Origin: Loktanella sp.
Lineage (GTDB): Bacteria > Pseudomonadota > Alphaproteobacteria > Rhodobacterales > Rhodobacteraceae
Length of the DNA stretch: 6,981 bases
Direction: 5' to 3'
Assembly: GCA_003551805.1 (NCBI GenBank)
Contig: PUNR01000132.1
Coordinates: 1 to 6,981 of the forward strand
Below are positions 1-5,896 of the stretch, piece by piece. How positions within the stretch are numbered: position 1 is the stretch's first letter; each line of letters opens with the position of its first letter. The position numbers were made by a program, and so were the translations under genes. The notes under the pieces were generated by a model. The model did not search any database and was not told the DNA's origin. It saw nothing but the letters and a program-made list of their open reading frames with translations.

Positions 1-753
1 AGCATCCACAGGCTCGACCAGCGGGTTACCGAATTCGAACAATAAGCCGTGCCCGTTGTCGTTTTCATCAGCGGGCAGCAGGGCGACGATATTCGCCTCT
101 GGCACCTGCACGGCGGTCATGAACAATGCGGTGGGCAGGGCGGCCAGCGTGGCGTCGATCTGGCCTGCTTGCAGCGCCTGAAACACATCGACCTGTTCGT
201 TGTAAATCGCCGCGTCATCGACCCCAAGGATATTGACCAGATAATCATTATCCGTCGTCCCGATCACCGCGCCCCAGCGCAGACCTTGCAAATCGGCAAA
301 GCTGGTGGCGGTTTCAGCCGCAGTGCCGGGCAGGGCGATCACGGCCTTGTCAGGCTGGAAATAGACCTGGCTGAAGCTGACGACCTGCGACCGCGCCTCT
401 GTCACGGAAATCTGCTGGATCGAGAAATCATAAGGTTTCGATCCGGGTGCGATTGCCTGATCGAATGTCTGGCCGATCCAGACCACCTGATCGGCGGCAA
501 AGCCCAGTTCCTCGGCCAGTGCATAGACCAGACCGTTTTCGAACCCTTCGCCACCGGCGGGGTCATTGTTCAGCATCCATGGCGGATAGACCGGATCACC
601 AGTGCCGACAGTCAGCACGCCGGGTGTGACCAGCCGGTCATCGGTGATGGAAAAGTCTTGCGCAAACGCTGTCATCGGCAGCGTCGCTGCCAGTGCCCCT
701 GCCGCCAGCGCAATCACGCGGCGCATTGTGGCGTCGATCCTGTAGCCCGTCAT
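1..753 (-). CDS. Amino-acid-type ABC transporter substrate-binding protein, C-terminus cut by window edge
   Basis: Translating the reverse strand from 753 gives 251 residues with no stop before the window edge. The N-terminus is a classical Sec signal peptide: Arg-Arg at 11-12, a hydrophobic run, and a likely cleavage after Ala-Phe-Ala at residue 31. The mature part looks like the SBP_bac_3 (polar amino acid binding) family: a start strand LTVGTGDPVYPPW, then GFENGLVYALAEELGF (71-86), then the hallmark ISVTEARSQVVSFSQVYF (115-132) matching the family pattern of T-E-R followed by F-S-x-x-Y. It should act as a periplasmic ligand receptor. No permease or ATPase gene is visible, and the ligand cannot be read. 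The ATG at 753 is chosen because AAAGGA lies just upstream. An in-frame ATG at 768 is also possible (5 more residues). Family usual length is about 250-290, so only the tail is missing. Lies 104 nt downstream of lrgB. Confidence 0.85.
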   Translation of the reverse strand, partial: MTGYRIDATMRRVIALAAGALAATLPMTAFAQDFSITDDRLVTPGVLTVGTGDPVYPPWMLNNDPAGGEGFENGLVYALAEELGFAADQVVWIGQTFDQAIAPGSKPYDFSIQQISVTEARSQVVSFSQVYFQPDKAVIALPGTAAETATSFADLQGLRWGAVIGTTDNDYLVNILGVDDAAIYNEQVDVFQALQAGQIDATLAALPTALFMTAVQVPEANIVALLPADENDNGHGLLFEFGNPLVEPVDA

Positions 754-812
754 CAGTGATCCTTTCATGAGAACCTTGGCCGCCCCCAAAGCAGCCAGAT
801 TTCGCGAATGTC

Positions 813-837
813 GCTTGCCCGGCATGGCTGGTCAAGC
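813..837. other. Interrupted hairpin between lrgB and the binding-protein gene
   Basis: Arms GCTTG and CAAGC pair perfectly, and inside them CC/GG and GC/GC continue the stem around a 3-nt loop, with one mismatch and one G-T position. An 8-bp perfect palindrome TTCGCGAA sits next to it at 801-808. No T run follows on either strand, so it is not a standard intrinsic terminator. It could attenuate transcription out of lrgAB or be a protein-binding site in front of the binding-protein gene. The role is inference. Confidence 0.3.
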
Positions 838-857
838 ACCCATCCCGCGTAGAGTGG

Positions 858-1583
858 TCAGTAAAGAAAAAGCGATACAATATAAGGCGCAATCAGCGCC
901 GTCAGCAGCGCATTCAGGCCCATTCCGATCCCGGCAAAGGCACCTGCGGATTGATTGACCTGAAATGCGCGTGCCGTGCCGATCCCGTGTGCCGCGACGC
1001 CAACGGCAAAGCCGCGCGCGCGCCAGTCGCGGATCCGCATCAGGCGCATCAGCGGAGTCACGATCACTGCGCCGATGATCCCCGTCAGGATCACCAAAGC
1101 TGCGGTCAGCGTCGGCAACCCGCCCAATTGTTCCGCTATCCCGATTGCGACCGGTGCCGTCGTCGATTTCGGCGCTAGCGACAGCCAGACCGCACCGTCT
1201 ATGCCCAGCGCTTGCGCGATCCACAGCGCAGATACGATGGCCGTGACCGAACCCACAACCAGCGCCGCGATCATCGGCAAAAGCGCTGATTTGATCTGCG
1301 CACGATTTGCGTAAAGCGGTATCGCCAGCGCGACGGTGGCAGGGCCCAGCATGAAATGCACAAATTGCGCACCCTCAAAATACGTGGGGTAGGGCGTGCC
1401 GGTCACCCAAAGCAGACCGCCAAGCAGCAGCATCGCCACCAGAACAGGGTTCACCAACGGATTTCGTCCCGCGCGTTGCGACAGCTGATCCCCGACCAGA
1501 TAGGCCGCCAAGGTCGCAGTCAGCCATAACAATGGCTCGCGGTTGAGGTAGGACCAGATGTCCGGCAAATCGACAGCTGTCAT
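858..1583 (-). CDS. lrgB: LrgB/CidB-family integral membrane protein
   Basis: The 241-residue protein is strongly hydrophobic, with roughly seven membrane segments. It carries the LrgB family signatures in order: NPVLVA (45-50), LGPATVALAIPLY (79-91), LAPKSTTAPVA (136-146), AHGIGTARA (198-206) and FAGIGMGLNALLTA (216-229). Length is normal for the family (about 230). The ATG overlaps the lrgA stop as ATGA, which points to translational coupling and a two-subunit complex in the inner membrane. LrgAB/CidAB were first described as holin/antiholin-like modulators of murein hydrolase activity and lysis. Later work on relatives showed small organic acid transport (pyruvate in Gram-positive bacteria, glycolate/glycerate in the plastid fusion PLGG1). 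Which role applies here cannot be read from sequence. Sure of family, unsure of function. Confidence 0.9.
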   Translation of the reverse strand: MTAVDLPDIWSYLNREPLLWLTATLAAYLVGDQLSQRAGRNPLVNPVLVAMLLLGGLLWVTGTPYPTYFEGAQFVHFMLGPATVALAIPLYANRAQIKSALLPMIAALVVGSVTAIVSALWIAQALGIDGAVWLSLAPKSTTAPVAIGIAEQLGGLPTLTAALVILTGIIGAVIVTPLMRLMRIRDWRARGFAVGVAAHGIGTARAFQVNQSAGAFAGIGMGLNALLTALIAPYIVSLFLY

Positions 1584-1957
1584 GGGCGTGGCTCCGACTG
1601 GGCGGTGTCGGATTTATTCCCGATCAACCATGCCACCCCGACAAAGGTCAGCACGCCCGCGACAAGCGCCAGCGCCGTGCTGGCCAGTAGCACGACAAAC
1701 AGCGCAGGACCGGACCCGCCCAGAATGTCCAGATGGCTGATGACACCGACACCGGCGGGCACGAAAAGCAAAGACAGATGCGCCAATATCCCCTGCGCAG
1801 TTGGCATCACGATTTGTGCAATCCTAGGAACAGCCAGACAGCCCGCCAGCAACAATGCCATGCCCAGCACTGGCCCCGGCACCGGCAAGGCCAGCCCCCG
1901 CGCCAGTGTTTCGCCGATCAATTGGCACACAAGTAAGATGGTGACAGCGGGGATCAT
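1580..1957 (-). CDS. lrgA: LrgA/CidA-family small membrane protein
   Basis: A 125-residue membrane protein with about four hydrophobic segments (roughly 3-22, 27-48, 58-76 and 84-112). It has the family blocks QLIGE (12-16), PVPGPVLGM (25-33), LLFVPAGVGV (63-72) and a short charged C-terminal tail. It is normal length for CidA/LrgA. It is the first gene of a two-gene unit, and its stop overlaps the lrgB start by 4 nt. The ATG at 1957 has GGAG seven nt upstream (CCGGAGCGTTGCG), which supports this start. LrgA proteins act with LrgB in the inner membrane, either as a holin-like pair or as a small-acid transporter. The gene begins 92 nt after the ggpS stop on the same strand, so readthrough from the glucosylglycerol operon is possible but not shown. 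Confidence 0.88.
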   Translation of the reverse strand: MIPAVTILLVCQLIGETLARGLALPVPGPVLGMALLLAGCLAVPRIAQIVMPTAQGILAHLSLLFVPAGVGVISHLDILGGSGPALFVVLLASTALALVAGVLTFVGVAWLIGNKSDTAQSEPRP

Positions 1958-1999
1958 CGCAACGCTCCGGCATGGGTATGATCACGCATAAGCGCACAG

Positions 2000-2020
2000 C
2001 CTTTGCCAGCTTGCAAAAGG
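2000..2020. other. Weak hairpin between ggpS and lrgA
   Basis: CCTTTGC and GCAAAAGG form seven pairs with one bulged base around a 6-nt loop. It lies in the 92-nt gap after ggpS. There is no T tract after it in the minus direction, so if it ends the upstream transcript it does so poorly. It may simply allow partial readthrough into lrgAB. No clear lrgA promoter was recognised in the gap. Confidence 0.2.
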
Positions 2021-2049
2021 AAACCCGCCGCACGTGGTGCAAAGCGTGG

Positions 2050-3543
2050 TCAGGTGGCCGGTTTGCGCGCCTCGGCCTCTTCAAAGGCGCGTTCCTGATC
2101 GGCGCCCCATGCGCTGACGGAATAGCGTTTCACGACCGCGCGCAATGCGATCATGCGTTCGCGCCGTTCATCTGCGGGCATGTGCAAAGCCTGCAAAATT
2201 GCGGTGTCCATCGACCGGGACGAGAACGGATTGGTGATCACGGCTGACCCCATTTCGACAGCGGCACCGGCAAATTCGGACAGCACCAGCACACCGTCAT
2301 TGTCGGTGCGGGCGGCGACAAATTCCTTGCAGACAAGGTTCATGCCGTCCGCAAGCGGGGTGATCCACGCGACATCGGCGGCAAGATAGTATTTGATCAG
2401 GTCGTCAAACGGGATCGCCCGCGAAATCAGCGCAATAGGCTGCCATTCCAGCGTGCCAAAGCGTCCGTTGATGCGGCCTGCCGTTTCTTCCAGCGTGGCC
2501 TGCGTATCGCCGTAGGCTGCCATGTTGCGGTTGGCGCTGACGGATACATTCATCAGCCGCACCTTGCCGCGCAGGTCCGGATTGGCCTCGAGCACGCGTT
2601 CAAAGCTTTCTAGCTGCGCCAGACCGCCCTTGGTATAATCGGTCCGACCGACCGAGATGATCAGCTTGCTGTCACCCATGTCGCGGCGGATTTTCTGCGC
2701 TTTTGCCTGCACGTCAGGGTCTGTCGCCCGCTTTTCGATGAAATCTGTGGAAACACCCACAGCCGATGAGCTGATGGCGATCTTGTGCCCGTTAAACGCG
2801 ATCAGAGTGGGTGCGCTGCGTTCGCTAAGTGCGGTGCCTTCAAAGATCAGATCAGGCGCGACCCCCTGCCGTTCCAGCGTGGTGACGTCAAACAGGCTGC
2901 GCGCCACCGACAGAAAATTGGCCGCATAGCGCGGGATATGAAAACCGACCACGTCGCAGGCCAGCAGGCTTTCCACGATTTCCTTGCGCCACGGCAGGAC
3001 GTTAAACATATCCGCCGCCGGAAACGGCGTGTGATGGAAGAATGAAATGGTCACATCGGCGCGCAATTGGCGCAGATAGCCGGGCACCAGCCATAAATTG
3101 TAATCATGCACCCAGACCCGCGCACCGCGGCTGGCCTTGCGGGCTGCGGCCTCGGCGAAGGCCCAGTTCACTTCGCGAAAGGTGGGCCAGTCTACGGGGT
3201 CGTAGTTATACCGTTCCTTGAAGCTGTGCAGGATCGGCCAGAACGCCTCTTTCGAAGAAACATGGTAGAAACTGCTGACCTGCGCTTCGGTCAAAGGCAG
3301 GCGTGACACGGTATAGCTGCCATAAGCGTCGTCGATGTCGACATCGGTTTCGAAACCGGGGTTGGCAGGGTCTTCGGCCAGTTTCCACGCGACCCATGCG
3401 CCGTGATCGGCGTTGCCGAAAAAGCTTTTGAGTGTGGGAACAATACCGTTCGGGCTAGAATTTTCGCGAAACACGGTTTTGCCGTTTTCCTCAACCTCTT
3501 CATAGGGTTGACGGTGGTAGACGATCACAAGATCAGAGGCCAT
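2050..3543 (-). CDS. ggpS: Glucosylglycerol-phosphate synthase (GT20 family, GgpS)
   Basis: The 497-residue enzyme is expected to transfer glucose from a nucleotide sugar (ADP-glucose in characterised GgpS) to sn-glycerol 3-phosphate, making glucosylglycerol phosphate in the cytoplasm. The GT20 fold is clear: VHDYNLWL (145-152), FFHHTPFP (168-175), the donor-phosphate pair Arg300/Lys305 in SVGRTDYTKG, AWITPLADGMNL (392-403) with Lys-Glu at 406-407, and SEFAGAA (422-428). The GgpS rather than OtsA call rests on YHRQPY (9-14), the SPNG and PTLKSFF block (30-42), VSSKEAFWPILHSF and INGRF (358-362). These resemble cyanobacterial GgpS as I recall it, whereas OtsA begins with a VSNR motif and a GGL loop. 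The partner genes fit: a glycerol-3-phosphate maker and a phosphatase in the same operon. The start lies 2 nt after the phosphatase stop, with GGAAAGG inside that gene's end as ribosome site. Trehalose-6-phosphate synthase is the main alternative. Confidence 0.88.
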   Translation of the reverse strand: MASDLVIVYHRQPYEEVEENGKTVFRENSSPNGIVPTLKSFFGNADHGAWVAWKLAEDPANPGFETDVDIDDAYGSYTVSRLPLTEAQVSSFYHVSSKEAFWPILHSFKERYNYDPVDWPTFREVNWAFAEAAARKASRGARVWVHDYNLWLVPGYLRQLRADVTISFFHHTPFPAADMFNVLPWRKEIVESLLACDVVGFHIPRYAANFLSVARSLFDVTTLERQGVAPDLIFEGTALSERSAPTLIAFNGHKIAISSSAVGVSTDFIEKRATDPDVQAKAQKIRRDMGDSKLIISVGRTDYTKGGLAQLESFERVLEANPDLRGKVRLMNVSVSANRNMAAYGDTQATLEETAGRINGRFGTLEWQPIALISRAIPFDDLIKYYLAADVAWITPLADGMNLVCKEFVAARTDNDGVLVLSEFAGAAVEMGSAVITNPFSSRSMDTAILQALHMPADERRERMIALRAVVKRYSVSAWGADQERAFEEAEARKPAT

Positions 3544-3545
3544 TT

Positions 3546-4319
3546 TTACGCCCTTTCCATTGCGGGATGCAGGCTGAAATGCGCCACCGCTTCCATGATA
3601 CCCGCAGCCCCGATGGCCTGCGCGCGGTGGATATGCGGCGCATCGGGCAGCGCATCCAGCAGCATTTGTTCCGCACCACCCACAGCCACGGCAGGGGTGC
3701 CGGCAACCAGCATCGACAAATCATTCAGCGTGTCACCCGCCGCCAGCACGCGTGTTTGTGCGACCCCCAGATGATCGACCAGCCGCAGCAAAGATGGCCC
3801 CTTGCTGATCCCGCGCGGAAGCACATCAAAAAAGCGGTTGTCAGAGATCAGCACATCCGCGCCCAATTCATCGACGATACCGGTCGCGCGGTCGTCAAAC
3901 GTGTCTGGGTCCATGTCATAGCTGACACGGTAGCGGAATGGCGTGGGTTGCAGCGCAAGCCCCGGATGGCCGTCAAGTGCCGCACGCACGCGCGCGCCAC
4001 GATCGCCCCAAGTCTGTGCAATTTCGTCTTCTAGTGCAGTGATCGGTGCCACCTTGCGGTCGGTCATTTGCGCAATGGTCGTGCCCACATCACCGACGAC
4101 GAAATCAGGCCAAGGCACGCGGCCATCGCTGCACAATCCTTCGATGAAGGCGGGGTCGCGGCCACTGACGAACACCAGCCCGACCGTTGCACGGTGCGTA
4201 TGTATCCAGTCGTATAGCGCGTCACGGTCTGCATCTGTGCCCCCCAGAAAGGTGCCGTCAAGGTCGGTGGCCAGCACCATTTGGCATCGGGCCATATCGT
4301 TGATTGTTTTATGGATCAT
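3546..4319 (-). CDS. HAD-IIB phosphatase, probable glucosylglycerol-3-phosphatase
   Basis: A 257-residue HAD hydrolase of the Cof / sucrose-phosphate phosphatase type. All four motifs are present: DLDGT (nucleophile Asp19, acid/base Asp21), Ser52 in FVSGR, Lys173 in GISKG, and GDTLND (195-200) for magnesium. The cap region between motifs II and III (about 80-165) is the type-IIB kind that selects sugar phosphates. Position between gpsA and ggpS, with a 4-nt overlap to the first and a 2-nt gap to the second, implies it dephosphorylates glucosylglycerol phosphate. It would then be the functional equivalent of cyanobacterial GgpP/StpA, which belongs to a different annotated family as far as I recall. 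No symbol is given because substrate is inferred from context only. The ATG at 4319 is kept because it couples to the gpsA stop. An in-frame ATG at 4295 lacks a visible ribosome site. Alternatives are sucrose-, mannosylglycerate- or trehalose-phosphate phosphatase. Confidence 0.8.
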   Translation of the reverse strand: MIHKTINDMARCQMVLATDLDGTFLGGTDADRDALYDWIHTHRATVGLVFVSGRDPAFIEGLCSDGRVPWPDFVVGDVGTTIAQMTDRKVAPITALEDEIAQTWGDRGARVRAALDGHPGLALQPTPFRYRVSYDMDPDTFDDRATGIVDELGADVLISDNRFFDVLPRGISKGPSLLRLVDHLGVAQTRVLAAGDTLNDLSMLVAGTPAVAVGGAEQMLLDALPDAPHIHRAQAIGAAGIMEAVAHFSLHPAMERA

Positions 4320-5449
4320 ATCTGTCTTTCGTCATTTATTGGCGTGGCAGCGACCATTACAGGGTTCGTGAATGACACACCCAGTGCGCGTGGTTCAGCC
4401 TCGATCGGGCGGGTCCAGAGATCGCGGAACGCCTGCCGCAGTTCGGCATGCCCTGTCAGCACCGCATCGACAGTTTCGCAGATTGGCATTGACACCCCCA
4501 CGCGCCGTGCAAGGTCGATGACCGAAGTGGCGTTGGCTTCGCCTTCGACCACCACGGGTTTGCCGCCAAAGCAATCGGCGCGTGCGGTGCCTTGGCCCAG
4601 TTGCACGCCCAGCGACATGTTGCGCGATGTGGTGCTGGAACAGGTCAACGTCAGATCACCGGCTCCGGACAGGCCGGTGACGGTTTCACGACGGCCACCC
4701 AATGCTTCGGCCAGCACCTTCATTTCTTCCATGCCGCGGGTAATCAGGGCCGCGCGTGTGTTTTCGGCGAAACCCGCACCCGTCATCATCCCGCAGGCAA
4801 TGGCGATCACGTTTTTGACCGCGCCACCAATTTCGACCCCGACCAGATCGTCGGAAATATAGGTGCGGAATGATTCCGTGCTAAGCGTATGTGCAAACCT
4901 TGCCGCGGTGCTTTCATGCGGTGCCAACCGGTCCATCGGGGTAAACGGAAACGCGACGCTGGCGGCTGTCGGATGGCCAAGCGCTGTTTCGCGGGCAAAG
5001 GTCGGACCCGACACCGTGCCCAGCGGATGCGCGCCCAGTTCCTGTTCGGCGACTTGGGTCATCAGCAGACCTGTCGTTGGTTCGATCCCTTTGGAACAGA
5101 CCGCGACAGGCACGCCGTGGACGATGTATCTGGCGACCTGTGCTGCAACACTTCGCACGGCGCGCGACGGGACGACCATGATGACGGCATCCGCACCGTC
5201 CAGCGCGGCGGCCATGTCCGTCACCGCAACCAGCGTGTCCGGCAGCGCCACATCGGGCAGATATCTGGTATTGACGTGATCGGCGTTGATCGACTGTGCG
5301 ACCTGATTGTCGCGGCTGAACAGGCGCACTTTGCGCCCTGCCGTTGCGGCGACAGCGGCCAGTGCCGTGCCCCAAGCACCCGCACCGATCACCGCGATAC
5401 GGTCATAAGGGCGGCAGGCGGGCCGTTGCGGTCTTTGCGTCACTGTCAT
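4316..5449 (-). CDS. gpsA: NAD(P)H-dependent glycerol-3-phosphate dehydrogenase
   Basis: Reduces dihydroxyacetone phosphate to sn-glycerol 3-phosphate in the cytoplasm, here most likely to supply the acceptor for GgpS. Numbered from 5449 (377 residues), it has the Rossmann loop GAGAWG (22-27), Lys120 in SKG, SGPTFA (147-152), catalytic Lys212 in GGAVKN, Asp265 in SGAGD and the SRN phosphate-binding block (275-277). The core is complete. Length exceeds the usual 320-340 because of about 16 extra N-terminal residues, a longer loop near 167-178 and about 25 extra C-terminal residues. The ATG at 5449 is preferred over 5455 because GGAAAG lies directly before 5455 but at good spacing from 5449. 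First gene of the operon; its stop overlaps the phosphatase start. Probably a dedicated paralogue, since alphaproteobacteria also need a housekeeping gpsA for phospholipids, but the rest of the genome is not visible. Confidence 0.9.
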   Translation of the reverse strand: MTVTQRPQRPACRPYDRIAVIGAGAWGTALAAVAATAGRKVRLFSRDNQVAQSINADHVNTRYLPDVALPDTLVAVTDMAAALDGADAVIMVVPSRAVRSVAAQVARYIVHGVPVAVCSKGIEPTTGLLMTQVAEQELGAHPLGTVSGPTFARETALGHPTAASVAFPFTPMDRLAPHESTAARFAHTLSTESFRTYISDDLVGVEIGGAVKNVIAIACGMMTGAGFAENTRAALITRGMEEMKVLAEALGGRRETVTGLSGAGDLTLTCSSTTSRNMSLGVQLGQGTARADCFGGKPVVVEGEANATSVIDLARRVGVSMPICETVDAVLTGHAELRQAFRDLWTRPIEAEPRALGVSFTNPVMVAATPINDERQI

Positions 5450-5455
5450 GTTCAT

Positions 5456-5461
5456 CTTTCC
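5456..5461 (-). promoter_or_regulatory. Ribosome binding site deciding the gpsA start
   Basis: GGAAAG on the minus strand abuts the ATG at 5455 but stands six nt from the ATG at 5449. Spacing therefore favours the second, in-frame ATG and shortens the protein by two residues. Confidence 0.5.
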
Positions 5462-5560
5462 ACACCATTTTTTGCTGGCGGCAAACCTGGCGAAACGATC
5501 CGGCAGGTCATCGGGCTCACCTTCGATATGGTCAGGGTGACGGCGGCTTCAACGTTTCTA

Positions 5561-5575
5561 GTCAAAAAACGACAT
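5561..5575 (-). repeat. T-rich motif, copy facing gpsA
   Basis: Read on the minus strand this is ATGTCG, six T, GAC. It matches the copy at 5809-5824 except for one extra T there. It contains TTGAC, a -35-like element, about 105 nt before gpsA, but no good -10 follows at normal spacing. It may therefore be a binding site instead of a core promoter. Confidence 0.5.
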
Positions 5576-5597
5576 TTCTTTGCTCTTTGATGCTGCA

Positions 5598-5618
5598 TTT
5601 GCATAATATTTAGGCAAA
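5598..5618. promoter_or_regulatory. Operator-like 21-bp interrupted palindrome
   Basis: Outer arms TTTGC and GCAAA are perfect, then one mismatch, then TAA and TTA pair, around a 3-nt centre. Eight of ten symmetric positions match. Size and form fit a homodimeric helix-turn-helix regulator. It lies about 150 nt before gpsA and overlaps a TATTAT sequence that could be a minus-strand -10 box (5603-5608). No regulator gene is in the window, so the binding protein is unknown. Confidence 0.45.
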
Positions 5619-5713
5619 CAGAGTAAATATCTTGCCCTTTTCTTGTGGAGCGTTCCGACCGTCAGGTAGTTCATCTATTGGCCAAACATGACTTCTAGAA
5701 TTTTAATGTATTG

Positions 5714-5741
5714 ATTATATGAGATAAATTAATAGTTTCAT
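5714..5741 (-). promoter_or_regulatory. Candidate minus-strand promoter for the gpsA operon
   Basis: A perfect TATAAT (5714-5719) follows ATGAAA (5736-5741, four of six matches to TTGACA) with a 16-nt spacer. It lies in the AT-rich segment, where such boxes arise easily by chance. If used, the transcript would have a leader of about 250 nt before gpsA, which would include the 21-bp dyad and the T-rich motif. Confidence 0.3.
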
Positions 5742-5742
5742 G

Positions 5743-5760
5743 AGGTGTGGCATCACATCT
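5743..5760. promoter_or_regulatory. 18-bp dyad beside the minus-strand promoter candidate
   Basis: AGGTGTG and CACATCT are inverted copies with six of seven matching positions around GCAT. The site directly adjoins the -35-like ATGAAA. It could be an operator, but a single weak dyad in 441 nt may also be chance. Confidence 0.25.
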
Positions 5761-5808
5761 GTCCTTGCAGCCCGCCACTTTCCTTCAACGATCCGGTCCA
5801 GTGTCAGC

Positions 5809-5824
5809 ATGTCGTTTTTTTGAC
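5809..5824 (+). repeat. T-rich motif, copy facing galU
   Basis: ATGTCG, seven T, GAC. It is the inverted partner of 5561-5575 with one extra T. Its last bases are part of the perfect TTGACA -35 box of the galU promoter candidate, so anything bound here would directly affect galU initiation. Confidence 0.5.
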
Positions 5825-5847
5825 ATTCTGGTTTCAAGGCATAGGCT
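5820..5847 (+). promoter_or_regulatory. Candidate sigma-70-type promoter of galU
   Basis: A perfect TTGACA (5820-5825) is followed after 16 nt by TAGGCT (5842-5847), which keeps the most conserved -10 positions (T, A and final T). Transcription would begin near 5854, about 43 nt before the galU ATG. A strong -35 with a poor -10 is common in alphaproteobacterial housekeeping promoters. Confidence 0.5.
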
Positions 5848-5896
5848 CTATCCAAGCCGCTGCACTGCGGCATCGCTGATAAAGGAGACGCGTCAA

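Larger units (their letters stand above)
5456..5896. other. Divergent control region between gpsA operon and galU
   Basis: A 441-nt stretch without a convincing gene. Composition changes across it: the parts next to both genes are GC-rich, while roughly 5575-5740 is clearly AT-rich, unlike the rest of the window. It holds two promoter candidates, a 21-bp dyad (5598-5618), an 18-bp dyad (5743-5760), TTCTAGAA (5693-5700) and a motif present once towards each gene (5561-5575 and 5809-5824). A 10-bp direct repeat AACGATCCGG also occurs at 5494-5503 and 5787-5796. The arrangement fits a regulated bidirectional promoter region with a long leader before gpsA. Confidence 0.6.

Noticed and set aside
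1..753. Glucosylglycerol-binding protein (GgtB-like)
   Set aside because: The motifs are of the amino-acid SBP_bac_3 type; GgtB belongs to the sugar-binding class of larger proteins.
49..759. Long plus-strand open frame of 236 codons
   Set aside because: It is antisense to the binding-protein gene, whose reverse-strand translation has a signal peptide and family motifs. The plus frame is rich in Arg, His, Gln and Cys with no recognisable domain.
2050..3543. Trehalose-6-phosphate synthase (otsA), with the HAD gene as otsB
   Set aside because: The N-terminal blocks follow GgpS and not the OtsA start, and gpsA in the same operon supplies the GgpS acceptor. Kept only as the main alternative.
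5540..5670. Alphaproteobacterial general stress sigma (EcfG) promoter, GGAAC-N16/17-CGTT
   Set aside because: GGAAC and CGTT each occur on the minus strand but never at the required spacing.
5747..5896. 50-residue N-terminal extension of GalU
   Set aside because: Homology begins at 5897, where AAAGGAG is correctly spaced; the extension has no ribosome site and covers the promoter candidate.
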